DNA from: Protopterus annectens
Lineage: Eukaryota > Chordata > Ceratodontiformes > Protopteridae
Assembly: GCF_019279795.1 (NCBI RefSeq)
Contig: NC_056743.1
Span: 928,476,694-928,540,693, forward strand
Length of the DNA stretch: 64,000 nucleotides
Direction of reading: 5' to 3'
This document shows positions 54,951-63,924 of this stretch, piece after piece (the stretch's first letter is position 1; the number at the start of each line of letters is the position of its first letter). The translations under genes and the position numbers were made by a program. The notes below the pieces were generated by a model, which was given only the letters and a program-made list of their open reading frames with translations, had not been told where the DNA came from and ran no database searches.

Positions 54951-55215
54951 GGATTTGGTACAGCGGTAGCATTGTTGCCTTACAGTAAGAGGTTATCTTG
55001 TTCAATTCACAGCTGGAGTGCCTTCTGTGTGGAGTCTGCATGTCCTCCCCACGGTCGGAGTTACCTCAGAAAGACATGTGTGAATGGGCATGCCTTCGCT
55101 GAAGGTTGGGCATCAGGCTAGCAACTCGGCACCATAAAAAATCTACTGCCAATCATTAGTGGACCGGAGTTCTGCTGTGGCGACCCCTAACTGGGAAAAG
55201 CCAAAAAGACAAACA
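54951..55215 (+). mobile_element. tRNA-headed SINE with RTE-type tail
   Basis: Head: GGTACAGCGGTAGCATTG (A-box-like) and GTTCAATTC (B-box-like). Middle: GGAGTCTGCATGTCCTCCCC. Tail: CTGTGGCGACCCCTAACTGGG followed by an A-rich AAAGACAAACAAAC run. The tail matches the 3' end of the RTE LINE at 18711-18765, its probable source of transposition machinery. Confidence 0.75.
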
Positions 55216-55224
55216 AACAGCAAC

Positions 55225-55714
55225 AGAGAAAAGATTTTAATTGATGTGTTAACTGAGGTGGAATTCAATGCGGAGGAAAGGCATAGGAATATAGAAGTAA
55301 AATCTAAGATTAGAAACTGGATTTTTAAAATGTGGAGAAAAATAGAAAGGAATTTTATGAAAAGGATTACACAGAAATTGTTTTATATAAATCCTTGGGT
55401 AGATTTTAATAATGAAAAGGTGTATGTAATTAAAGAATGAAAATGTTTACAATTTTATTAGAAAGACAGGATTTCATATGGAGATTAGTAATAAATAGAT
55501 TGATATTTACAGCTCTTATGTTACATAAAATAAATAAAAAGTTAAGTGCTAAAAGTAAAGTTAAAGAGATTATGAATCATGCTCTTTTAGACTGCCCAAG
55601 AGTGAATAAATTGTGGGTAAGATTTGACTTGGATAACGTACTAAAGGATATGGGTATTATCAATACTGAAAAAAATGTTTATGGTTTTTATCATGATTAT
55701 CCAAAGAAATTACA
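55225..55714 (+). pseudogene. LINE C-terminal fragment, L1/Tx1-like
   Basis: After a stretch with KIRNWIFKMWRKIERNF, another frame gives MNHALLDCPRVNKLWVRFD (55573-55630). An H-A-L-x-D-C-P-x-V-x-x-L-W motif is common at the C-terminal end of Tx1-type ORF2. It is abutted by element I. Confidence 0.55.
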
Positions 55715-55736
55715 GTTGTGTAAAATCCTACCAAAA
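55715..55736 (-). mobile_element. DIRS element I, outermost left end
   Basis: GTGTAAAATCCTACC corresponds to GTAAAATCTTATCA, the inverse of the ICR of I at 61328-61341. F is inserted right after it, and I resumes at 60955. Confidence 0.7.
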
Positions 55737-55781
55737 AGTACAGCTTTGTACCTACCATAAATGTAGATGTTCGAAGATCCA

Positions 55782-55931
55782 CATTGCTGCAGTCCTTACA
55801 TATGGGTAGTCCGCTGTCCTCGGTCGGCCCGAATACCAAAGTATAAGGCTGACATCGGTCAAGGCGCTTAAAACTGACATCAGGACGTCAGGGTACAAAA
55901 GCGCATGACCGACGTCATTTCCTCAGTCTTT
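55782..55931. repeat. Left (downstream) ITR of element F
   Basis: Inverted partner of 60787-60940. Its distinctive bases (TACAAAA in place of TATAAAA, GTCATTTCCTCAG, AAGTATAAGG) recur in the right ITR. One visible difference, GACATCGG versus GACGTCGG, arose in one end only. Confidence 0.93.
55894..55900 (+). promoter_or_regulatory. Altered TATA box in downstream ITR of F
   Basis: GGGTACAAAAGCGC at the place of GGGTATAAAAGCGC in E. The T-to-C change is present in both ITRs of F and in G. Confidence 0.5.
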
Positions 55932-56083
55932 TCTTGCCCCAGATGTCAGAAGTCCCTAACAAGAAAGGCCAAAGCCAAAAACCAGCAAAACCTAAACAAC
56001 CACCCGTGCACTAACCATATTTACACTATGTACAACACAAACCACACCACCACCTTCAACAACAGAGGGAAGGCGGGGTAATT

Positions 56084-56185
56084 GGACTGCAGCAATGTGG
56101 ATCTTGAACATCTACATTTATGGTAGGTACAAAACTGTACTATGTTCTTCATCTCACATTGCTGCAGTCCTTACATATGGGTAGA
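56084..56185. repeat. Internal complementary region of F
   Basis: Reverse complements of the left and right ends fused, as in E. One base of the E version (TTCGAACATC) is missing here (TTGAACATC), though the left terminus of F keeps it. Confidence 0.94.
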
Positions 56186-56219
56186 ATCCCAAAGCAGAGG
56201 TAAGGGAGGATGGCAAAAC

Positions 56220-57300
56220 TATAAGGAATTAGGAGCTGCCAACATGCCTTGCAAAATTGCAGTTGCAAATCCAGCCCTAGATTTAGAGTAAAGTGGAAGG
56301 TGGTAATGCTTAGAGAAAGTATGCACTGAACTCCAAGTAGCTGCTTCCAAAATATCTTTAGTAGCCACCCCTTAAAAGGCTGTAGAAGTGGCAGTAGCCC
56401 TAGTGGAATGAGGCCTAATCCCAGCTGGAATCTCCTTACCATGATGGGAATAACAGAAGGCAATACAAAACCCAATCCACTTAGAAATAGTTTGTTTTGA
56501 CACAGGTTTGCCCTGAGAACCCAAAGCAAAAGAAACAAATAACTGCTGAGACTGCCTGAACCCTTTAGTTCTGTTCAAATAATATCGCAACTGTCTGTGT
56601 ATATCCAAAGTGTGCAAAATCCTTTCCCCTTTATTTTGGGGGTTTGCATAAAAAGTAGGCAAATGAATAGTTTGGTTTAAAGCCACACTAGAAACCACTT
56701 TAGGCATAAAAGAAGGGTTAGTACGCAAAGACACCCTGTCCTTGTGGAAAATTAAGAAAGGCTCAACTGCCATAAGGGCCTGTAATTCAGAAACCCTTCT
56801 CGCAGAGGTAATGGCCAACAAAAAAGCAGTCTTCCAAGATAAATATTTCAACTCTGCCGATGCTGCAGGCTCAAAAGGTTGTAGAGTGAGTTTCTCCAAC
56901 ACAAAATTGAGATCCCAAGCAGGAGTAGGAGCTCTACGTGGGGGTCTTATATTTTTTGCCCCATTCAAAACTTGTTGTGGAAGCTGAGACCCTCCAGGGT
57001 TTAAAACAGAATATGCCAGGCTGTCAGATGTAGAGAATGAAGTTTGACATTGAGTAAATGACTGTTCTCCTGAGACAGCAGGTGAGGAATTGAAGGCAAA
57101 GGCCATGGAGGCTCCTGTACCAGACTTCTCAGTAATGGGTACCAGTGCTGTCGAGGCCAATCTGGAGCTAGTAAAATCATGTTTGGCTTGTCCTGTCTGA
57201 CCTTCAGCAGTACCTTTGGGAGGAGAGGCAGAGGTGGAAAGGCATACACGTGAAGATTGCTCCAATTGAATGAGAGAGCATCCACTTTCCATGCCGAGGA
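56220..57300 (-). pseudogene. Tyrosine recombinase of element F, core-binding domain deleted
   Basis: Relative to E, 255 bp (34616-34870 in E) are absent, removing exactly 85 codons that include the STRKVYADKWRRF helix and SIKVHAAAIS. The join reads QQVLNGAKNIRPP and stays in frame. The catalytic part is retained: TSARRVSELQAL, IHRQLRYYLNRTK and GIRPHSTRATATSTAF. Then a two-base loss near 56372 breaks the frame before EAATWSSVHTFSKHY. A two-base loss upstream fuses this frame to RNase H, giving one 438-codon hybrid ORF (56372-57688). Confidence 0.9.
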
Positions 57301-59044
57301 TGAAACCTTTTGTGCAAAACTTTGGCAGCTGGTAATTCAGTGGAGAAGCGAACAGATCTATGTCTGGAGTTCCCCATAACACTGTCAATCTCTGAGATAC
57401 ATGAGGATCCAATTTCCACTCGTGGGGATCCATAATTTGTCTGCTCAACACATCTGCTAAGGAGTTCTGTGCTCCTGGCAGAAACCTTGCCTGAAGATTT
57501 AGCTGTAAACTGAGAGCAGTCTCCCACAAAATCATTGCTTGTCTGCATAGAGGATAAGAATGTGTTCCCCCTTGCTTGTTGATGTACCACATGACAGTTG
57601 TGTTGTCTGTTTGAATCAACACCTGCCCTGGAAGAAGTAAATCCTTGAAAGCTATCAATGCAAATTGGACTGCTAACATCTCCTTCAAGTTGATATGTAG
57701 ATGTTGAAGTCTGGCAGGCCACGTGTCTTGTATCCATTTTCCATTTAGATGAGCTCTTCAAGCTTTGTCTGAGGCATCTGTCGTTAAAATCTGACTCGCC
57801 TCTGGCCGGGTCACAGAGAGTCCCTTGTTTAGGTGACATTCCTGAGCCCACCACAAAAATTCCTTTTGAATGCAAGGTATTATTTGAATGACAGTGTCCA
57901 AATCTTGGCAGTGCTGTGTCCATACATTCTTGAGATACCATTGTAGCTTCCTCATATGCAGTTTGGCATTGGGAAGTACCAGAATACAAGATGCCATGAA
58001 CCCCAAGGCTTGAAGGACTGTCCTTGCAGTCAGCCTGGACTGATGAGACAACTGATGGAAGTAAAGAGAAAGATTCTTTTGTTTGTCCGGGGTCAAAAAG
58101 GCCATCTGGGATGCTGTATTCAGTCTCACACCCAGAAAGCACATGTCCTGAGAGGGTACTAGACTGGACTTTATTTCGTTCACAGAATACCCCAGGCATC
58201 TTAACACTGCCATCACATACTGTAAATGATGAAGAAGTTCGTCCTTTCCTTGAGCCAGTATCAGGCAATCGTCCAAATAAGGATAAATTTGTATTCCTCT
58301 TAGCCTGAAAAAAGCTACCACTGGAGCCAGAACCTTCGTGAACACTCTGGGCGCAGTAGATAAGCCAAAGGGCAATGCAGAGAACTGATAACGTGAAGTC
58401 CCAGCCCGAAAACGCAGATACTTCCTGCAACTGGGCCTGATAGGAACATGAAGGTAAGCCTCCTTGAGATCCAGGGTCACCATCCAGTGATCTTTGCCCA
58501 GCAGAGGTAAAAGCTGTTGTAACGTTAACATTTTGAACTTGGGAATGTCCAGATATGTGTTGAGGATGGATAAATCCAAAATTGGTCTCCACGTGTTTCC
58601 TTTCTTTGGTACTAGAAACAGGTGAGAATAAAATCCTAGGCCCACTTCTGGCAGAGGAACCGGTTGTATGGCCCCTATTTGAAGTAGTAGAGAAATTTGT
58701 TTGCGAGCCTCTAGTCTTTGCTGAGGAGGAACGTCCGGCATGCCTTTGAAAGGCGGCAAGGTATGGAAATAAAACTTGTAACCCTGGTGTATGATATCCA
58801 ATACCCATTTGTCTTGGGTAACCAACATCCAATTTTCCTTGAAGAGTGCTAACCTTCCTCCCAAAGGTGCTGCCAGGCAAGAAGGATATGGCAGCTGCAA
58901 AAGTAGGTCATTGGGCCTGTTTACGAAAGGACTGGCCCCTGCCCTCACCCGAAGATTGTGCAGGGGAACTCCCTGTCCTAGGCCTGAAAGAACTCTGAGC
59001 TCTGCCCCTACCACGTCTAGATCTACCCCTAGACTGAGAATCAT
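57000..59044 (-). pseudogene. ORF2 of element F (RT intact; RNase H stop)
   Basis: 428 codons from the Met at 59044, which lies inside the end of gag (gag stop at 58908) in another frame. Linker VRAGASPFVNRPNDLLL and GGRLALFKENW; RT with VTLDLKEAYLHVPI, LPFGLSTAP, YPYLDDCLI. RNase H starts with ILTTDASDKA, where a TGA replaces the Trp codon of E. Beyond it the same frame has KEMLAVQFALIAF, QTDNTTVMWYINKQGG, LADVLSRQIM and DLFASPLNYQ. The methyltransferase end (DALSFNWSN, YAFPPLPLLPKVL) is in another frame at 57001-57285. Confidence 0.9.
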
Positions 59045-60639
59045 AAGAAGGATACGTCCACCCCTTAGCAGGCCAATTCCTACTAAACTTCGGAGGTTGA
59101 ACTTGCAAAAAATCTTTAACAGTCTGCATAGACTTAGCCTTGTCTTCCATTTTCTTCAAGACTGACTCCACAGGTGAACCAAACAACACATCAGACTGCA
59201 AAGGAGCATCCAAAATCCTTGTCTTAACATGGTCAGATAAATTCTGATCCTTCAACCAGGCATGCCTGCGAAGAACTGAGCCAGTGGCAGCCACCCTAGA
59301 CGAGGCCTGCACAGCATCAAAACCACACTGTAAAGAATGCTTACCCACCTGTTCAGAGACATGCACCAAATCTTGCAATTCTTTACACTCAATGCCTTCC
59401 GCCAGAGCATCCACCTTAGACTGCAACTGAGAAAGAAGAAAGTTTTGATATTTCAACATATGAAACTGGAAATTCAAAGCCCTCATATCTAAGGTAGAAG
59501 ATGTATAGACCTTTTTTCCCCATCTATCCAAAGCTCTGGCTTCTTTATCTAAAGGAACCGGATTTTTTACAATAGAGGCCTTGACACCCTTAGGTCCTTG
59601 ACTAATAGTTTCTGGGTCCGCCCTAGGACTCTTATAAAGATATTTGTGAGCCTCAGGCACCCTGTAATACCTATCCGGCTTAACAGGAGCAGGCGGCAGA
59701 GAATCAGGATTAAGTGAAGCCTCTGCAAACACATCTTCCACAACATCCAGAACAGGGGGTATAGCCAAAGGCCTATGCTGGGGTAACAGCAAAAACTCCC
59801 TAAGCCTTTTCCTAGAATCAGAGAAGTCCTGATTTTCCCACTTAAAATGTTCCCTCATAGAATGAAGAGTCTCTGAAAAAGAAAAATCCTCTGGAGGAGA
59901 AGCAGAAGGAGTGGAATCATCTGCATCAGAATCAGAATAAGGAGAGTACTCCTGCAAATCTTCAGCCGAAGACTCTGAAACATCCGAAGCCTGTTCAAAA
60001 CTTCCCAACTCTGGCTCCACCCTAGGCCTCTTATCAGGAGGGGGCATAGAACCTCTAATCAGAGTAATCAAATCTTCTGCCATTTTAAGCATGTGCTTCT
60101 TAGGCACAGACCCTGCTGAACTAGGAGAGACCCCAACAGGTGCTAAAACTGGCCTGCCTCTGGGAGAAGCCTTGGAAACCGAAGGAGAAGGCCTAACCAC
60201 CCTGGGAAGGGAGGGGAGTACAGTAACTTGAGAAGCCCCTTCGGCCTGACCTGCCTCCTGAGAGACTACTTCCTGCAAAATCAAAGTCTCCCCCTGAGAC
60301 TCCAGAGAAGTCTCCGTCGGAACCACCGGTTCCACTGAAGCCTCTAAAGAACCGGCGTCCGGAACGGACGACTCATCTTGCCTGGGTTTAACTGCTTTGT
60401 CTTTGCGCTTCTTTGCAGAAGCGGCCGGAGAATCCGGCGGCATATTATAATTGCACCGCTTCCCAAAGACCAGCCTAGCACAATCTAACCTTCGCAATAG
60501 TGCGTTTATTGAACCTAGCACAAAAGCGACACCCAACAACGCCGTGCTCAGGCCCCAAACAAGGAATACACAAAGAATGATAATCCCTATGCGGTATCTG
60601 TTTCCCACAAGAAATACAGTTATTCACTTTTTCTGACAT
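58908..60639 (-). pseudogene. gag of element F, open over most of its length
   Basis: The true start is MSEKVNNCISCGKQIPH at 60639, with the Cys/His module H-x4-C-I-P-C-L-G-P-E-H and CRFC. A two-base loss relative to E near 60490 shifts the frame. From there to 58908 the frame is open: Ser/Pro-rich middle, acidic YSDSDADDSTPSASPPEDFSF, core LDRWGKKVYTSSTLDMRALN, LRRHAWLKDQNLSDHVKT, KDFLQVQPPKFSRNWPAKG, and an RG-rich SRGRSRRGRGRAQSSFRP tail. It overlaps ORF2 by about 137 bases. Confidence 0.9.
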
Positions 60640-60786
60640 CCGGTAAAATACTGAGGCAAGAAAAAACCAAAATAATCCCCAACGGGGTACTTAGCCAACT
60701 TGGATTCGGTCTGAAACTCCGAATTCGAAAAATTTCAGAACGCCGAACGGCACTTGCAACGCTGCTTCTGCATCGGACCATGCGGC
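60640..60786 (-). other. 5' leader of element F
   Basis: Non-coding; matches the E leader closely, including GGGGTACTTAGCC and CTGCTTCTGCATCGG. Confidence 0.65.
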
Positions 60787-60940
60787 AAAAAAGACTGAGG
60801 AAATGACGTCGGTCATGCGCTTTTGTACCCTGACGTCCTGATGTCAGTTTTAAGCGCCTTGACCGACGTCAGCCTTATACTTTGGTATTCGGGCCGACCG
60901 AGGACAGCGGACTACCCATATGTAAGGACTGCAGCAATGT
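60787..60940. repeat. Right (upstream) ITR of element F
   Basis: Inverted partner of 55782-55931, with the TACAAAA variant of the TATA position at 60821-60827 on the minus strand. Confidence 0.93.
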
Positions 60941-61288
60941 GAGATGAAGAACATCAGTAGATGTCGCTTCTCTTCACTGCTGCAGTATTTTTCACCTTAG
61001 GGATCTCCTGCTAAGGACAGCACATTGTCTGGCCAGTATATCAAAGCCTTTAGATCTTGTATGCTCTGTACGTCACACATATGCTCCTCATACAGGACAT
61101 AAGGCATAAAGGTGATATACAGAAGCAGTTACTCAGAACTGAATTGCTCCAGAAGAGAACCGTCTCCATAGGACAAAGGAGGCTATTCACATCAAGAAAG
61201 AGAAAATGCAGATGGAAAAGAAGACTCTTGGCTGGGAAGGAAACCAAAACAAAGCCAAAAAGAAAAACAGGGGGTGGTGGGAGGGATA

Positions 61289-61393
61289 GAATACTGCAAC
61301 AGAGAAGAGGAGGACATCGGCTGTTATGATAAGATTTTACATAAGTATACTATATGTCCTTCTAAATCACTGTTGCAGTATTTTTCACCTTAG
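61289..61393. repeat. Internal complementary region of I
   Basis: 61289-61345 is the inverse of I's left end as split by F (GTAAAATCYTA and CAGYMGATGTC blocks). 61346-61393 must be the inverse of the right end, which lies outside the window; it holds CACTGTTGCAG and TTTTTCACCTTAGGGA. Confidence 0.82.
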
Positions 61394-61429
61394 GGAGAGT
61401 ACAAAAAGCTCCAGAAAAGGATTGGGAGG

Positions 61430-62400
61430 TGGAAGACAGGGAAAAGCCCTCAATGAATCCAGGCAGAATGGCTCTAGCAAAACCTGCTCTGGACCTAGAA
61501 ACCATATCCAGTTTATAATGCTTAGTAAGGGTATGGACTGAGGACCAAGTAGCAGCTTCAAGGATGGAACTGGTGTCCAACCCCTTGAAGAAAGCACCAG
61601 ATGAGGCAACAGCCCTAGTACAGTGAGCTCTGACATAAGTAGAAAAACACTTGCCATGAAAAGAATAGCAGAAGGAAATGGCCTTAGATACCCAGAAGGA
61701 GACTGTTTGCTTAGAAACAACCAAACCCAATGTCCTGGCATGAAAAGAAACAAAAACTGGTCAGACTTATGAATGGTCTTAGTTTTATCCAAATAATACC
61801 TGGGCTGTCTGTGCAGATACAAGGTATGAAGGATCCTCTCCTTAGCAGACTGAGGAGAGGGAAAATAATCAAGAGACTTGTACTGCCTGATTCAAAGACA
61901 ACTCATTAACAACACTGGGCATAAAAGAAGGCTTAGTATGAAGTGACACCTTGTACCTGTAAAAAAGAGATATAGTCATAAAGGCCTGGAGCTCAGAAAC
62001 CATTGAAGCAGAAGTAACAGCAAGCAATAAGACAGTCTTCTTGTTCAATGTTGTATAGAAGCTGAACCTGCATGACGAAAAGGAGCCTGGGTCAATTTTT
62101 CTAAAACAAAATTAAGGTCCCAAGGAGGAGGAATAGGCTTCTTTGAGGCCCTAAGATGTAGCCAAAGGAGGATTCAAGGGCAGAAATATCTGACAACTGG
62201 AACTTTACAGAAGAATAGGCCATGGCAGACAGGAACAACTCACACAAACAGGAGAAACCAGAAGGACCCACATTGAAAAACTGTCCTGATTATCAGCATG
62301 GCAGCAGACAAAATCTCTTCCATTTGGACATGTAAGACTTTCTGGTTGCAGGTTTGCTTGCCTCTTGTAAAACCCTGGGCATGTCCTCATCAAAGAGGTG
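61430..62400 (-). pseudogene. Tyrosine recombinase of element I
   Basis: C-terminal part: LHRQPRYYLDKTKTIHKSDQ (61750-61822), VSKQTVSFWVSKAI, VRAHCTRAVASSGAF with the box as H-C-T-R, EAATWSSVHTLTKHYKLD with Tyr (61500-61560), SRSRAGFARAIL. N-terminal core-binding part EASKPATRKSYMSKWKRFC is near 62300-62360. The middle (61850-62290) is decayed. Confidence 0.82.
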
Positions 62401-63448
62401 ACTAAAAAGGATCAAAAAGCTATCATCCACAGCGTCAGATAAAGAGTAGAATAGTGAGGATGGATGAGTGACCCCTTGTCCTGTGTGAGGAGGTTCAACC
62501 AGTGAGGTCACTTGTGGTGACCACCCCTGGCCAGATGCATTAAGAAAGGGAACCAGTGCTGTCTTAGCCAAAAGGGAGTCACTAACAAGATTTGTAGCTG
62601 AATCTTCTGCAGGCCTCTTGGCAGCATGGGAAGGAGAGTGAAGGCATAGAGAAACATCTCCTCCAAAGCAAATAAAAAGGGTATCTGTCTTCCATACCAG
62701 AAGGCATGGTACTCTACAACAGAAAAGAAGTTGTTGTCTGTTCAGAGGTAAGGCAACAAGATCTGTCTGAGGAATACCCGACTGATGGACTATGTCCAGA
62801 AACAAGTCTCTGTGAAGCATCCATTAATAAGTCTGTGTTTTGGACCTGCTCAGAGAGTCTGGTACTTTATTGTGCTCTGAAGGAATATACATTGCTTGAA
62901 GAATTAACTGATAACCGAGAACCAGACCCCAGGCCTGAAGAGAAGGCAAGACTTTATGCCCTGCTGCTAGCTGACATACCACATCACTGTGGTATTGTCC
63001 AAGTAAAACTTCAGAAGGCTTGGAGAGAGCATGTGTGAAAAACCTGAAGGTCCAGAATTATATCTTTCATCTATATGATATTATATGGTCTGACTTCTAA
63101 CTGGGGGGGACCAGAGACCGTGAACTTTCAGGTCATCACAGGACCCCCACCCCCACCCCATGTCTGAAGCATCAGTGAACAATTCTTGAGAAGGAACCAG
63201 AGGCTGAAAGGGCAAGCCTGGGTTGCGAGTAAATTGCTGAATCCACCACTCAAACTCCCCTTTAGACAAGTAAGGAGAGACTCACTAAAATCCAGGGGGT
63301 GGCAATGCTGCAGTCAAACTGAATTGAGGTACTACTGAAGCTTCCACATGTGCAATCTGGCAAGAGTGCGCATCAGAATAGAAGAGGCCATGAATCGCAG
63401 GGCTCAAAGAAATTCTCCGGCCGGAACAGCAGCCAGTGGAATAAGAAA
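62401..63448 (-). pseudogene. Methyltransferase and RNase H remnants of element I
   Basis: Degraded methyltransferase: IPQTDLVALPLNRQQLLFC and a TDTLFICFGGDVSLCLHSPS stretch (62640-62790). RNase H: VPDSLSRS (about 62850), a broken NTTVMWYVS region near 62975, and QELFTDASDMGWGWG (63130-63190). The connection to RT runs up to the G insertion. Many stops. Confidence 0.78.
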
Positions 63449-63493
63449 AGTACAGTTTTGTACCTACCATAAATGTAGATGTTCGAAGATCCA

Positions 63494-63643
63494 CATTGCT
63501 GCAGTCCTTACATATGGGTAGTCCGCTGTCCTCGGTCGGCCCGAATACCAAAGTATTAGGCTGACGTCGGTCAAGGCGCTTAAAACTGACATCAGGACGT
63601 CAGGGTACAAAAGCGCATGACCGACGTCATTTCCTCAGTCTTT
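63494..63643. repeat. Left (downstream) ITR of element G
   Basis: Matches the left ITRs of E and F, with CACATTGCTGCAGTCC, TTACATATGGGTAG and the GACGTC palindromes. Confidence 0.9.
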
Positions 63644-63800
63644 TCTTGCCCCAGATGTCAGAAGGCCCTAACAAGACAGGCCAAAGCCAAAAACCAGCAA
63701 AACCCAACCAACCACCCGTGCACTAACCATATTTACAATATGTACAACACAAACCACACCACCACCTTCAACAACAGAGGGGAAGGAGGGAGGGTAAATT

Positions 63801-63902
63801 GGACTGCAGCAATGTGGATCTTCGAACATCTACATTTATGGTAGGTACAAAACTGTACTATGTTCTTCATCTCACATTGCTGCAGTCCTTACATATGGGT
63901 AG
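63801..63902. repeat. Internal complementary region of G
   Basis: Same fused-end sequence as E, with the junction ACTGTACT/ATGTTC. Confidence 0.93.
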
Positions 63903-63924
63903 AATCCCAAAGCAGAGGTAAGGG

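Larger units (their letters stand above)
55737..60954 (-). mobile_element. DIRS-type YR retrotransposon F, full length with internal deletion
   Basis: Near-twin of E. The ends AGTACAG and AGAACAT, the ICR and the AA/C insertion site are as in E. Lesions differ from those of E: a 255-bp deletion in YR, a nonsense codon in RNase H, a two-base loss near 57293 and another in gag near 60490. It sits in the left terminal repeat of I. Confidence 0.95.
60955..63448 (-). mobile_element. DIRS element I, main segment
   Basis: It resumes I's left ITR (CACTGCTGCAGTATTTTTCACC at 60976), the ICR and, on the minus strand, YR, methyltransferase and RNase H remnants. G is inserted at 63448. It is the same family as A, as shown by the similar VSLCLHSPSHAAKRPAEDSA / VSLCILSPSSHSKSPVRDST stretches after RNase H. 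Confidence 0.85.

Noticed and set aside
54951-55020. Possible tRNA gene
   Set aside because: Same reason: tRNA-derived head of a SINE with an RTE tail.
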